Source: Epiperipatus broadwayi (lineage: Eukaryota > Onychophora > Udeonychophora > Euonychophora > Peripatidae). Taken from it: 64,000 nucleotides of DNA. Under the pieces are notes generated by a model. It was given only the letters and a program-made list of their open reading frames with translations. It did not search any database and was not told the DNA's origin. Below, one piece after another: positions 1 to 11,189 of this stretch. Made by a program: the position numbers and the translations under genes. The stretch lies in NCBI GenBank assembly GCA_028023455.1, contig JAQFVV010000072.1:1876001-1940000 (forward strand), given 5' to 3'. Position 1 is the first letter of the stretch. The number at the start of each line of letters is the position of its first letter.

Positions 1-299
1 TAAAATGAATATTTATGAGCATGCTTTGTAAACACAGCACTTTGTACCCTCAAAGCCATTCTTTCCTCTCCCGGCTTAACACAGCACTTTTGTGCTATCA
101 TAAACATCCAGCATGTGTAATACCAAACTTCAAATCTAAAAAAATACAAATCTTATTTCCAATAATGGAGAGATATATTCATTATAGAAAAAGGAGTAAT
201 ATGAAAAAAAGCCCTGAATCGTTTTTTTTAAATGACGAGCTGCAACTAAATTTTAGCTTTAAGTTTAATGTTATATTTTAATTTTTTTTTAAAAAAAAA
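1..299. other. no supported gene
   Basis: An 88-codon open frame runs from 15 to 281 on the plus strand. It has no recognisable motif and its composition looks random (Ser, Lys and Phe rich, drifting into AT-rich sequence). I read this stretch as non-coding. Confidence 0.5.
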
Positions 300-665
300 A
301 AACATATACGTACAAAGTTTTAGCCAAAAAAACAAAAAAACACCAATATAATAGTTTTAGCTGTAAATGTATTTTTAAACATAAAACCATATTACTTATA
401 AATGACGCAAGATATGTATTATATTGTGAAAGGGGGGGGGGAGTAGTCAATGTAACATAAAGTTTTAGCTTTATCTAAAAATGGCGAACTGTAAGTTTTT
501 ACGTTATAATTTAATTTTTTTTGATATGTAAACTTTTAGCAAACAAAAAGTCAAAACTAAACACAAGTATATAAAGTTTTAGCTGTAAATGTATTTTTAA
601 ATATAAAACTGTATTATTTATAAATGATGCGAGAGATAGATTATAGTGGGGGTGTGGGCTTATTG
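300..665 (+). repeat. tandem dimer, period about 222 bp
   Basis: Two adjacent diverged copies share the segments AAAGTTTTAGC, TGTAAATGTATTTTTAAA and ATTTATAAATGA. The second segment occurs near 365 and again near 587, giving a period of about 222 bp. Each copy ends in a G-rich stretch: a 10-G run near 431-440, and a GTGGGGGTGTGGG-type stretch near 645. The general style (TTTTAGCCAAAA, G-runs, tandem units of this size) resembles the inner repeats at 11.46-11.9 kb read on the other strand. I did not align them fully, so common origin is only a suggestion. Confidence 0.6.
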
Positions 666-1270
666 AACCGTTTAAGATCTTCTAAAATGAAAAGGAAAGG
701 ATCAGTTTATTTGACATAGATTAGTCATTCCAGGATCTTGGTTATCATGACATCAAAAATGTGGAAACTTTTAATAAATATTGCCGGACGCACATGTCAT
801 CGGAGTAATACGTCATAGCAGGAATAATATCCAAGTACCGAATGATTTATGGCCCCAGAGCACCGAGTGGGTCCACACAAAGGGCACAAATTTTAGTTAA
901 ATATGAAAGAATGAAAATTACTTTCAAACATATTGTAGATTGATTATATAAATCAATTAATTAAAGAAAATATTTAAAATAATTTCAAAGATAGCACAAT
1001 TCATATGTACTACATATGTGTGTATTTTATCTATCAAAATATAAGTTCAAAATATTTCAATATAAAAGTTAATTAACCTATGAAGCAGAAATGTATCATT
1101 TTCAATTCAACAGGAACTAGCTCTGATTTCTTTAAATTTTTTTTAAAAGATTGCAATCTAAAAATGATGCAAAGAGAGATGATGTAATGTTATTTTCATT
1201 CTAAATGAAATTTTACAACTTTTAAAATACTATAGACTAAAGTTTACATAAATATAATATTTCTGTAGTG
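666..1270. other. no gene seen
   Basis: AT-rich sequence with no open frame of note. The segment 780-900 is slightly richer in CG dinucleotides than its surroundings. No motif was recognised. Confidence 0.4.
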
Positions 1271-1320
1271 TAAACTTTCCTAAATCCTCTCCCTCACCAA
1301 AGACAAGTGAAAGAAATCAA

Positions 1321-1376
1321 TGATCCCCAAGATGCACATTTTGTGCTGAACCAGCACTCATCAGTTGGTCCAGATC
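1321..1376 (-). ncRNA. type I hammerhead ribozyme copy (one core substitution)
   Basis: Read on the minus strand from 1376 down. Stem I 5' strand is GAUC, internal loop UGGA, then CCAA. The core CUGAUGA follows. Stem II is GUGCU/AGCAC (five Watson-Crick pairs) around loop GGUUC. The core then reads AAA where GAA is expected, so G12 is changed to A. Stem III is AUG/CAU around UG. The cleavage triplet is AUC, and the stem I 3' strand is UUGG, one loop base, GAUC. All pairings were read directly. Hammerheads self-cleave after the H of NUH; this copy is probably inactive because G12 is catalytic. Three related copies near 16.8, 17.1 and 18.3 kb support the same fold. Confidence 0.75.
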
Positions 1377-1589
1377 ACAATCTCTTACACATATCTTTAA
1401 ATCAATATATATATATATTGAATGACTAATAAAAATTATTAACGTATATAAATATAAAATTGTATTTATTTTTTTTATTGGGTCATACGAAATTTTCCGC
1501 TGAAATACAAGGATGAGATCCATGCATTGGGTAATTTGTGAATGCAAAACATTGTCCACAAAACAAAAGTATTTCTGCATTCTACTCCA

Positions 1590-1745
1590 GAGCCATCTAT
1601 TGCAATATTAAATAATCGATCATTATGGAAATGCTCTGCACAGTTTAGTTCCATGATTATCATATTCTGACTGGATGATCTTCAGATTGATTACAATTCT
1701 GGCATTTCCAGTACATCTTATAACTCCCAAGCAATAAAACCACTT
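1590..1745 (+). repeat. possible SINE 3' portion
   Basis: The segment ending near 1742 carries TCTGGCATTTCCA, then ATAACTCCCAAGCAATAAAA. This matches the 3' portion of the SINE-like copy at 61850-61955 (TCTGGCACTT, then GAATTCCCAAGTAATAA). The 5' tRNA-like head is not clear here. Confidence 0.35.
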
Positions 1746-2612
1746 ATTTATTTTTACTAGATGCAATTTAATCCTTATTTTTGGATTGGTTTCTGACATT
1801 GACTTTCATCAAAGAGAAATTTGAATTCATAATATCCAGAATCATGCATTGATATGTGATTGCATGTTTCATATCAGGTATTCCTCTTTTTACTACTAAG
1901 CTAACAGATGGGGCTAGAGTAGATAAGAGATACTCATTTATTTTAATGCATAAATCAAATGAAGTATTAGTATTAAGTATTACCATATTTAAATGAGAAA
2001 TCCAGTTTCCTTTCAAATCTTTGTCTTTTAGTTACAAAAAGATAGAACCCATTTATTGATCACTACTGAACCAACAGTTAACTGATAAAAAAAATCCTAA
2101 AAAAAACCCCTTTAATTTCCTTAAATCCACCCCAGTTTTATTCTAAATTGCTAATATTTACAAGTTTAATATCTAAGTTACTATACCAGAGACCCTTTAT
2201 AATTATGCACAGCAACGATAAATTATTATAATGCTGTGTTTTTTATGTAAGTTCACTTAAAACGTCTTGTGATATTAACAAAGCAATTCAAATACTATCA
2301 TGGTTAAATTGATACTTCTGAAAACTCTCATATGACACTCATTAAATACATTATTTTCTCTTCATGGGCCAGTTAGACCTTAGCGGACTTGTTGCAAAAA
2401 AAGATTGAATTTAAGGCTAATAATCAAAGAGCTTATATATTAGCAACAGCATATAAAGTGGAATTAACAAATAATGACATTTTAAAGTCATCTGTTTTAA
2501 ATCTATTAACATAAAACATTGAAATTACAAATTGTTAAGTTGTCAAGGGCATGGAAATTCAGATATTTGATACTTCTATCTTATTTAAAGAATAATAGTT
2601 GTTGGCAATATG
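1746..2612. other. no gene seen
   Basis: AT-rich spacer before the LTR element. Short open frames (for example 1768-2016 minus) carry no motif. Confidence 0.4.
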
Positions 2613-2617
2613 GGTGC

Positions 2618-3044
2618 TGTTATATACAGGAGTAAAATTAATGTTTAATAGCTATATATGCAGCTGCAATTATTAATAATCAAGAGCAGTAACTAAAAGT
2701 AATAAAAATACATTTATTCATTTGCCGTTTGTGTGCATCTCCATTTACTTCTGTTTTAACATACAGATATTCTAATCATGTGTCAATAAGTCTTTAAATC
2801 ATTTTATTTCCTTACAACGATGAGCATTTCTTTTTCTTACGAGGTTGCACAATTGCTGCTCACTCGGTTGTATTAAACTGCTCTGCACCACTAGGATGTA
2901 TCCGGTTATATTTATGCAGTTCAGAATACATAGTAGGACTCATTTAAATATAGTGACCTTACTCAATATCAACTCCAGATTTTCAGCTTTATGCTAATTT
3001 TCAAGAGTACATTAAATATACATATATACTCACAGAACAGTCTA
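2618..3044 (-). repeat. 3' LTR of the gypsy-type element
   Basis: It aligns along its length with 6908-7437. Shared blocks include ACAGG.GTAAAATTA near the left edge, AACTAAAAGTAATAAAAATA, TCTTTAAATCATTTTATTT, the GTATCC..TTATATTTATGC block, CTCAATATCAAC.CCAGATT, and a right end with TACATTAAATATA. It is about 100 bp shorter than its partner, mainly because it lacks the segment at 7020-7130 of the other LTR. It carries about 25 extra bases near 2845-2870. Confidence 0.88.
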
Positions 3045-3060
3045 GTCCTCATCAGGTCAT
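3045..3060 (-). promoter_or_regulatory. candidate polypurine tract
   Basis: On the minus strand the bases just before the 3' LTR read CTGATGAGGAC, a short purine-rich run. This is where the primer for plus-strand DNA synthesis would sit. The run is short and has decayed. Confidence 0.35.
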
Positions 3061-3593
3061 AATCTTGCAATCTCATTAAACTCTGGTGGGTCTTGTGGGA
3101 GGTAAATCTGTTTCTTTCTCTTGATTATCCATTACATCCACTGAATCTGGCTGTATAATCTGATCATCTAATTGTATACTTGTTCCTGCTAGATTTGGTT
3201 AATCAGCTTGATTTGCTATGAACATTCATTTATTTTGTATTTCTGAGGAGATGGCAGCATGCTTACCTTCTTCATTAGAAGGCTGCAGTTCATTGGGTAA
3301 CATAATTTGGGTGTTACCTGCAACTAACATTTCACTCTGCCAAAATTGTAAATGATTGACGTCTCTTCAGAATTTATCCATTATTCAGTTTAACTATTTG
3401 AATGTACTTAGAGAGAACTTCCATAACAATAACAGGAAACCATTTCTTTTTTTAAAATATCATGACTCTTCACCAATTTTAAATGTTTCAACATCAAAAT
3501 TACTATTCACATCTTAGTTGTATGCAACAATTGTGATGCAGCAACAATTCTGCTGGTGTTTTGAATGTTGACACTCTAAAGGATAAAATGTTT

Positions 3594-3785
3594 TTAAAAC
3601 ATTGCACCAATCAAAGCTTCATGTATGTCTTTGTGAGATATGTTATTCAGTGACATTTTCAAATGTTGTACTACCTTTTCAGCTAAACCATTTGATTCCA
3701 AATTATAAGAGGCAGTGATTATGTGTTTTATTGTTTTATCAGATAAAAAACTCCTTGAACCCTTGCAATGTAAATCCTGTTCCAT
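3594..3785 (-). pseudogene. integrase fragment of the gypsy-type element
   Basis: The minus-strand frame includes HIITASYNLESNGLAEKVVQ. This matches the conserved integrase core stretch of Ty3/gypsy elements around H..S.PYHP.SNGLAER.VQ, which contains the third catalytic acidic residue (the E of AEK). Upstream parts of integrase toward 4400 are in broken frames. The fragment lies between RNase H and the 3' LTR, as expected. It is not functional. Confidence 0.8.
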
Positions 3786-4419
3786 TGCCCAATACTAATA
3801 TTTCCAAAAAACCATGGCCTGCAAAGATCTCTTTAGAAGCACAAATAGTACACTCTGCACTCATATTTTAACAACCTTATATTTTTCCCATTTCAAATAA
3901 GAATAAATTGCTATTAGGAAGATTTTGCACATGAATCAAGTCTTTGTAGGCAAATCCACAGTAGATTAGCACTCGACACAGTTCTTAGAACCGTTTGTTC
4001 AATGTCCCGATTCAAATTAGGGCATCCAATATATGAATGAGCTAAAGCTTTCATTTGCACTGTGTCTAGATGTGATTGGTGTAGCAAGCAGTACTTGCTT
4101 CTGACCTTCTGATAGAATGAGAAGTCGATCCAACATTACAATACAGCCCTACATATAGAAAAGTTAAGAGCATTCCAGATAGGTCTTGCAATGTAATTTG
4201 GTTGACTTTATGTCATCCAAATCAAATTTAATTTCTCAAGCTTTTATATCCAGGATTTTTATTAGTCCACTTTTCAATCTTGGAGCTAATTACAGTTTTT
4301 TGTTTCCAAGTATCAACGTAATTTATTTCTATACATTTTTGTTGGAATTCACAAGCATCTGGCAAATGTGATAAAGCATCAGCATGCTTTTTTCTAGGCT
4401 TGTAAATTAATATGTAGTC

Positions 4420-4692
4420 CTATGCTACTAACAAATTAATCCAACAAATCAAATGTTGCCTGGAATATCCAGGAGTTTTCTTATCCTGTCTGATAATTCC
4501 CAGTAATGGGTGATAATACTTTTTAATAATGAATATTATAGCCAGGGCTTCTTTGCAAAGCTGATCATAATTTTTTTCAGAAGCCGCACCAGAGTCTTTG
4601 AAGCATTTGCAATAGAGCATTCTCTTCCATAACAGCAATCTTAAAATAATGACTCCAACTCCGAAATCCAAAGCATTGGTTATAATAATCAC
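4420..4692 (-). pseudogene. RNase H domain fragment of the gypsy-type element
   Basis: The frame contains LDFGVGVIIL near its start, where gypsy RNase H has DAS.YG.GAVL. It then has ASEKNYDQLCKEALAIIFII, matching S..ERNYSQIEREALAIVF of this family, including the conserved E of the active site. The frame opens at an arbitrary Met and closes at a stop; flanking parts continue in other frames. Confidence 0.82.
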
Positions 4693-4868
4693 TTCCTAGT
4701 CATTGTTATAATGTACAAGTAGCTGCTTAGACATTAGTGAATCTTTTGCTTTCTCGAAAGCTAAATCATACTCTTTAGTCCATTTCTAGCACTATCCTTT
4801 ATGCAGTAGCTCATATAATGGTGTAAGGATAGGTTTCCCTTTCAGGAAACTCAAAAAAAGTTGAGCAA

Positions 4869-5640
4869 TCATAGAAAAGCCTCTAAATCTTTTACATTCT
4901 TAGGCTTTAAAGCATTTTTGACAGCTCTAACTTTTTCTGGGTTAAAATACTTTTCTTTCTGGTTTATAACATAGCCCAGAAATTTAATTTCACAAATAGC
5001 CCATATACATTTAGAAGAATTAATTCTAGCTACAACTCTGTCCAGTCTCGAACAAACATTCAACACGCATGTTTCCAATTCCATTTGCTTGAACAATTAT
5101 TAAAATGTCATCTAAATAAGAAATAACTCCTTCCAGGCCTTGAAATAAACAATCCATTTTCACTTGAAACATGTTTGGAGCAACTTTAATCTGGTTAAGA
5201 TAATTTGTTGTACTTACAAAGTCCCAGATGAGAACTGATAGTTAGCAATTCTACAGTTCTATCCATAATAGGTATTTGATAAAAAGCTGATTTCAAATCA
5301 ATTTTGGTGAAGAACTCTGCCTTCTGAAGCGATGCTAAAACTTCACATACACATGGGACTGCATACACTCCTTCATTTATGAATTTTGATGCAATGCTAA
5401 AACTTCACAAACACATGGGATTGGATACACTCCTTTATTTATGAATTTATTAAGTGTAACACAATAACCTCTACACAATCTCCTGTCCAGTTTCATAGCT
5501 ACAACTACTGGTGTATCCCATGATGAATCTTCAACTGGAGACAAAATACCTACAGTGACAATATCTTTAATAGTCTGTTCAACTTTGGGTTTTAAAGCAA
5601 ATGCAACCTTATGCAGTTTGCATATTACAGGCTAAAGCAT
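4869..5640 (-). pseudogene. reverse transcriptase fragments of the gypsy-type element
   Basis: From 5640 downward the minus strand encodes, in shifting frames, SSWDTPVVVAMK (block 1), then FFTKIDLKSAFYQIP (block A with the catalytic Asp). The frame 4869-5096 continues with KCIWAICEIKFLGYVINQKE and ends in KAL.PKNVKDLEAFL. These are the thumb and connection motifs (FLGY.I...G; P..PKN..EL.SFLG). The expected YLDD region near 5100-5140 reads ISYLDDILIIVQA in one frame. A 66-bp direct duplication at about 5327-5447 interrupts block A to 1. Confidence 0.85.
5327..5450. repeat. 66-bp duplication inside the RT region
   Basis: The segment GCTAAAACTTCACA.ACACATGGGA...GATACACTCCTTT/CATTTATGAATTT occurs twice in direct orientation about 66 bases apart. 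It is an internal tandem duplication within the dead pol gene. Confidence 0.75.
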
Positions 5641-6089
5641 CACTTACTATTTCAATACCCACCACCCATATTTTTAATCCAGTTAATCCTGACTTAAATA
5701 AGTGGGGAAACATCTTTCTAACTTTTATTTCCAATTGAACTCTCTTAATTATTGTTAAGACAAATTCCCAATAGATGAAACCAATTTCTTTCTACTAGAG
5801 GACTTATAGTACTCTTCACAATGTATACTGATAAGACAATAGTTTTAGCATTAATATTCAAGGATATACTAACTTTTCCACATATGTTAATTCAGTTGCC
5901 ATTCACATCTGTGGCTAATATCTATATATTTTGAAGCATGTACTTTCTTTTACTGCTTCCATTAATTTTTTATCCAATTTTTATATGACAACAATGAAAG
6001 GCCAGCACTGTCCACTTCAACATGGCCATCATCTGTGTCATTAATCTTGTTAAAAAAAATTTCCCCTCTTAATTTGCCTCCCTATGATT

Positions 6090-6245
6090 TAAACTGCACA
6101 ACTCTTGTATTTGTTTCAGCAGACATGAGCTAAATGTCCTTTAATTTTACAAACATTACATTTCTCCATTTTAAATTTACAAAACTTCTTAACATGGCCT
6201 TTTACATTGCAGCTATACCAGATCAAACTTTCCTTTGCCATCTTC
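6090..6245 (-). pseudogene. gag/NC zinc-knuckle pair
   Basis: The minus strand reads EKCNVCKIKGHLAHVC, an exact C-X2-C-X4-H-X4-C zinc knuckle (nucleocapsid RNA-binding module). Just upstream is WYSCNVKGHVKKFC, a second knuckle that has lost its first Cys. Two knuckles in tandem at the gag end are typical of the K02A2.6-like gypsy group. Confidence 0.85.
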
Positions 6246-6262
6246 GAATTCATAGCTACAGT

Positions 6263-6786
6263 TTATGCTTTATTTCCAGAAATCAAGTTATTTTGCATTC
6301 CAACTGAAGTCTGAAATTCTGATGCTTCTACTTCCTGTACCAAACATTTTCCAAGGGCTATCTTATAATTCAAATTTGGCTCACTCAGCAAATTTTTCCT
6401 CAGGCTATGGTCAGACATTCCAAGCAATAGTTGGTCAAGCAAAATGTTTTCTATTAACATTGTTTCATGAGTATACAAAGTGTTATACCATATCTATATA
6501 ACACTCACAAGGAAATTGCCTTCTCATCCTGAACCACAGATGAGATATCCATTTCGAAGTTGCTGGATGAAAATATGCATTAATTTCTCTTTTATTTCCT
6601 CATATTGAATGTTATCAGCAGTTTTTGGGTCACACAATTGTTTTGCGGCTTGTAAAATGTCCTTGTCAGCAAATAACAAAACTGTAGCAAATTTGAATAT
6701 GTCACTTGATGTGCTTGACATAAATTTTCCATGCTAACATGTTGTTTAACATCAAACTTGTGAATACTACTAATCAACATTGCCAT
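6263..6786 (-). pseudogene. gag remnant
   Basis: Overlapping minus frames at 6592-6786, 6524-6721 and 6263-6478 together read like the gag capsid domain of gypsy elements. Recognisable parts are YEEIKEKLMHIF (the retrotransposon gag domain), then ILLDQLLLGMSDHSLRKNLL (matching DQ.V.GI.D..LR..LL) and LGKCLVQEVEASE (matching A......E.S). Frameshifts separate the pieces. Gag would form the capsid-like particle. Confidence 0.8.
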
Positions 6787-6884
6787 TATCTATCAGCAAT
6801 AACTTAAACAGGTTCTTATTTCATAAACTGATGACTACAATCATTCAATTTTTGACTTACGTCAAGCTACTGTCGACTTGGTCA

Positions 6885-6907
6885 TTCACTGTTGATCTGC
6901 ACCATTC
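6885..6907 (-). promoter_or_regulatory. candidate primer-binding site
   Basis: Next to the 5' LTR on the minus strand, after GCA and three bases, the sequence reads TGGTGCAGATCAAC. A PBS normally begins TGG (complement of a tRNA CCA end), so position and start fit. I could not assign the primer tRNA. Confidence 0.45.
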
Positions 6908-7437
6908 TGCTAAATACAGGGGTAAAATTAAAGTTTATCAGCTGTATATGCATCTGGAATTATTAATAAACAATAACAATAACTAAAAGTAATAAAAATA
7001 AATTTGTTCACTTGCTGTTAATGCAAATAATAATAAATTAAAATGAGCGAAATTATGTGAACTTCTTTAAATAAGATTAATAGTTGCCCAAATGATAAAC
7101 TGTTCACACGCATGAGTTTAAACAAGTCCAGTTATTGTGTGTATTTCCATTCACTGTTTTAACATATATGTATAGACATTCTAATCAGTGTCAATAACAG
7201 TCTTTAAATCATTTTATTTTCTTACAACAATTAGCGCACACATAGCACTTTTTCTTCTTATGAAATTCTGCTCTGCACCCCTAGTATGTATCCAATTATA
7301 TTTATGCTGTTCAGAATACGCAGTAGGGCTCATTTCCATATATATTAACCTTGCTCAATATCAACACCAGATTATCAGAATTGTGCTAAATTTTCTAGGG
7401 TACATTAAATATAAATATATACGCAGAGAAGAGTCCA
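6908..7437 (-). repeat. 5' LTR of the gypsy-type element
   Basis: Partner of 2618-3044. It is about 530 bp long with TG...CA ends on the plus strand. It contains an extra segment of roughly 110 bp (about 7020-7130) absent from the other LTR; one of the two copies has therefore gained or lost sequence since insertion. Confidence 0.88.
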
Positions 7438-8150
7438 GGTGGGTAATGAGAAAAAAGATGGCTTAATTTACTGCACAAATGGATAATTTCATTGTGATAG
7501 AATTGAACCAAGAAAGACACTAATAAAAGCCCAAAAAACATTTAAAAATTTAATAGCTGTATTTAAATTTTTGATCTCAAAATATTTACAAGCTGTTTTA
7601 AGCTTAATATCAATAAATGTACATGGGAATTTTTATAAACATTTCTTTTATAGAATCTCCTAAAATAAATCAACTTTTGTGATAGACGTGCCTTATTTTA
7701 CTAAACTGTTATATTTCTGATAATTATAACTGACAATCACTCTAGTGTTTGTTTTTATTTGTTATTTTTATTTGTTAAATAAGATACAGCTAATCTTGAT
7801 GTGATAACAGGCAAAATCATTTAAAAACACTACAGTCAACAATGAAAACAAACAATCACCCACTTAATCTGATTAGCACAAAGAACTATCTTGAAACTGA
7901 CTTATTTTAGTGGTATTATAAGGTGGTTTAATTTACTAGAAAAATGTATGATAACTGTGAAAGATTTGGAACAGTAAAAGATAAAGAGGATGATCAGCAT
8001 CAGATGAATGGACTCCATTTACTACAATACTGTACTTGAAATATTTATAAAAATGATCAACTTCTTTTCTCTTTTTCATTTTTGCACTGTTATATTATAA
8101 TATATATATATAAAGAACAAACTACTTATACATATATTTCCATGCAATTT
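7438..8150. other. no gene seen
   Basis: AT-rich spacer. It includes a run of TATATATATA near 8097-8111. No motif was recognised. Confidence 0.4.
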
Positions 8151-8215
8151 TTTTTACACTTAAAAGTTTCGACTATACAACAATCCTCTTCAGAACTTAC
8201 AATGTGGTATAGTTA
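8110..8215 (-). repeat. interspersed repeat with hammerhead-like stem-loop
   Basis: On the minus strand the segment reads CTGAAGAGGATTGTTG, then TATAGTCGAAAC, then an AT-rich tail with TTGCAT and TATATGTATA. The same order recurs at 14.93 kb, in both arms of the element at 19.9-20.1 kb, and at 62.66 kb. CUGAAGA and GAAAC flank a potential stem (GAUU/AGUC). A hammerhead core has exactly this CUGANGA-stem-GAAA layout, but no stem I, stem III or cleavage site could be assigned here. Confidence 0.5.
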
Positions 8216-8559
8216 AAACTGTTAAGTACAAAAATAAAAAACAACTAAATGGTTTATTATATACGGTCATAAAATTTGATCTGCCTTAGAGTCCAAAAAG
8301 CCAAATATGTGTCAAGTCATTATAGATTACTATTCGTATAATCACCAGGAAGTACTAATGATTTGATCACAAATATTATTATTAATAATAAATGTCTTAA
8401 TTATAATTGATTAATTCTAAGAATATACCTAAATATCTCATAAACTTTAATTGCAATTAAAACAAAACATCTGTTGCCATTTTGACAATTCAGGTTTACA
8501 GATTAAGTCTTTTCTTTATTTTAAAAATAGTAATAAATGTTTACAGTTTAAGATGGATG

Positions 8560-8885
8560 AACAGCAGTGATATAAAAATATTATTAAATACTAAGATATT
8601 TGAAATTCTATTTAACCAAAGTTTAAAGTACAGAAAAGCCATAAGATCCACTATATTGTGTTCCAAGTCTTCCTCACATATATCGTACATTGCATATGAT
8701 GACTCACATTTTATTGATATGCTATTACAATAGAATATGTATTATTTATTGAACTGTACTTTTCAGCATGCCCATGTAAGATATGTTTGTAGTATAAAAA
8801 ATTTTTTTAAAAATTAATTCTTAATAATAATTTGAGAGAACATATTTAATTATATATTCATTGTATGTTTACACATTCAATTTTA
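8560..8885. repeat. left arm of a 5.2-kb spaced inverted repeat
   Basis: It matches the reverse complement of 13450-13805. Shared blocks include GAAATTCTATTT..CCAAAGT, CACTATATT..GTT.CAAG, CTATTACAATAGAATAT, TTTTCAGCATGC and ATTCTTAATAATAA.TTGAG. The arms enclose the hAT remnant and the foldback at 11.2-12.9 kb. They may be the long inverted ends of a composite element or two independent copies of one repeat. Confidence 0.75.
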
Positions 8886-9269
8886 ATCAAAAACATAAAT
8901 AACTTATTGTATCATATTTTTTAATTGCAGTAAGTCTGATATGTCGCTATTTATTCTATTTTTTTTTAAAAAAAAAGGAATCCAGGAGTGAACATGCATG
9001 AGGTCCAATGAGGGCCACATGCCAGTGTTTCATATATTGTAAAAAACCACACCATATTATTTAAATACATAAAAATAAATACATATAGTCAAATCTTATT
9101 AAACTTAATTAATATGATGACATATTCTACATATTTTTTATATGCTGTATAAAAAAATATAATTAAAAGAAATAAAACAAAATACAAAATAATTATTTCA
9201 AAATTTTAACAATAAAAATAATAAAATATAATAATAAAAATTCATTAATAAAAACTATAACATTTAATG

Positions 9270-10740
9270 AAGACTTTTGGTCAAATCTTTGAAATGTGAT
9301 GTAAATTTGTTAAAACTGTTGGCAGCAATTTTGTGAAATGCTGATTGGTCAATTGTGAACGATATTTTGACTTCACGAACTTCACAGTGAAATACAGTGA
9401 TTCATAATATGTTAAATCAAACATTTCAATTAGATGGCAAGAAGATTTCTTAAAATGAGGATAATTTTATTCTGGCATGAGTTTCCAAAATTTCAATTAG
9501 AGAACTAGAATTGTGATGCATTTGCAATGCCTGAGCCTCATTCATCTCTAATTCCCTGGCCGCTTTTATGATAAGTTCACAAAATATACAAATATAGATT
9601 TAAAACTTTTCAAATTTTCAAACCTACATTTGAAATCTGCTTGCAATCTGTCCAATTTTTATTTATATTCATTTAATTTTTTTTTTCATTGACATTAATT
9701 CTATTTGCTTTTACTCATTAAAAATGATTAAATATTCTGGATTTAAGATCATGCACAAAAAGTTGAAGTTTAGTTTCAAAACTAAATACAATTTGTGATA
9801 AATCACTAATCATTTTTCCCCTTTCCTTGTAAAGCCAAATTAAGTTTTTGTGAATGTTCTATAACGTCTGTAAGGAACATTAAGTCAGACACCAGAGTTT
9901 CATTTTCTAATAATTCAAGATATTTTTTCCACTTAAATGTTATGATAGGATTTAGAAATTCCACAAAACGGCTCAAAACATAAGTTGACAGCCATTTTAT
10001 AATAGACCATCACTGGGCAATTCATCTGTTTCATCATTTAACTCCTCTAAGTTCTTAAATTGAGTGCATTTTGGCACTTGTTCCAATTAAATTAAACAAT
10101 CTGCAAAACAATCTTTCACACATTTTTATATTTTAAGTACATCAGCGAAGAAGTACAAAATTGTTTAAAAGACCAATAAGATCTAGGTTTTTACCATTGC
10201 AGGGGCTTGTCAGTCACAAAACTCACAAATTTATCATGAGACAATTCTTACCTGTTTGTTACTTCATCAAGCACATTTTTGGCATTGATATTGTGAATTA
10301 TTTCAGTAAGAGCTAGTAGGTCTAACATTTCATCCTTTACATTTACATCTGCAGATACATAGCAGTTAAAAACAGCCAATCAAGGAACGTCCTCAATGTC
10401 TGTAGACTCATCGAGAACCAAACTGAATGCTGTATAATTTCTCAGTTCATACTTCAAACTATTTTCAATAGTTGTATAGTGTGACATAAGAACTTGTGTG
10501 ATTAATTTATGCTGTTTTGTAAAATCTGGATCCAAAACTTTAACTATTTCTTTCAAGTTTGTTTTAATAAATTCTCGTACATATGGACATTTGGTGTGAG
10601 GAATATTCCAGGATACCAAAAAACTAGCTTTGTTGACTCTGACATCTTCATAACTAAAAGAAGACAAGAGTCCTTGCTGCTTATGAAGACATGATTGCAA
10701 TGACTTAAGTTTCTCTGTTCGCAATTTTGAATTGTGTGGA
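9270..10740 (-). pseudogene. hAT-family transposase remnant (ZBED/SCAND3-like)
   Basis: The longest clean piece (10380-10724 minus) reads KASFLVSWNIPHTKCPYVRE, later EFIKTNLKEIVKVLDPD, and ends FSLVLDESTDIEDVP. The D of LDESTD is the first catalytic acidic residue of hAT transposases, and the preceding block is typical of ZBED5/GTF2IRD2-like hATs. Downstream on the minus strand, with stops and shifts, come KDEMLDLLAL near 10300, NLEELNDETDELPSDG near 10020-10060, and KERGKMISDLSQ near 9810. Further dimerisation-region fragments run to about 9300. No zinc-finger BED domain is evident upstream. The gene is dead. Confidence 0.85.
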
Positions 10741-11189
10741 TATTGTTAAAAAGTGGGGATGACTTACATAGTAATGTTAATATAAATTGTTTATTTTAGA
10801 GTTTGCAAATGTAACTTTACAAATTAGACACAATGACTTTTCATTATTGTTAATAAAAGCAAATTTTCATACCCATTCATTCTGAAAGCTTCTAGTTTAT
10901 TGTTTGTATTTTCATTTTGACATTTTCTGAGGTCATGTTAACAAAAAATTTAAGTAAATTTATTTCCAAAGTCTAAAATTCAAACAAAATAAATAAATAA
11001 ATAATTAATTATTTAAAATAAAAATGTCTAAATATTAATAAAAACAATTTAGTATAATTAAAAGCAATTTTGGACTATATTTATCTTTGGTTGAAATTTC
11101 CCTGATAATTCTTAAACATGTTTTATATACAATGGGAAAATATTCAGTATAACAATTATTTAATCCACAAAGTATGTTATATACAAATA

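Larger units (their letters stand above)
2618..7437 (-). mobile_element. degraded Ty3/gypsy LTR retrotransposon (two-zinc-knuckle gag type)
   Basis: A complete but dead LTR retrotransposon on the minus strand, about 4.8 kb. Related LTRs lie at 2618-3044 and 6908-7437. Between them, in the order expected for Ty3/gypsy on this strand, come gag, two zinc knuckles, a degraded protease region, RT, RNase H and integrase. Both LTRs start TG on the plus strand; the right one ends CA and the left one TA. The outer flanks are GGTGC (2613-2617) and GGTGG (7438-7442), a plausible 5-bp target-site duplication with one change. Every frame is broken by stops or frameshifts and the LTRs differ by many substitutions and indels, so the insertion is old. 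The gag layout and the RT motif style resemble the K02A2.6-like group common in invertebrates. Confidence 0.9.

Noticed and set aside
15-281. 88-codon plus-strand open frame
   Set aside because: No motif, no homologous-looking composition, and it runs into homopolymers. Treated as chance.
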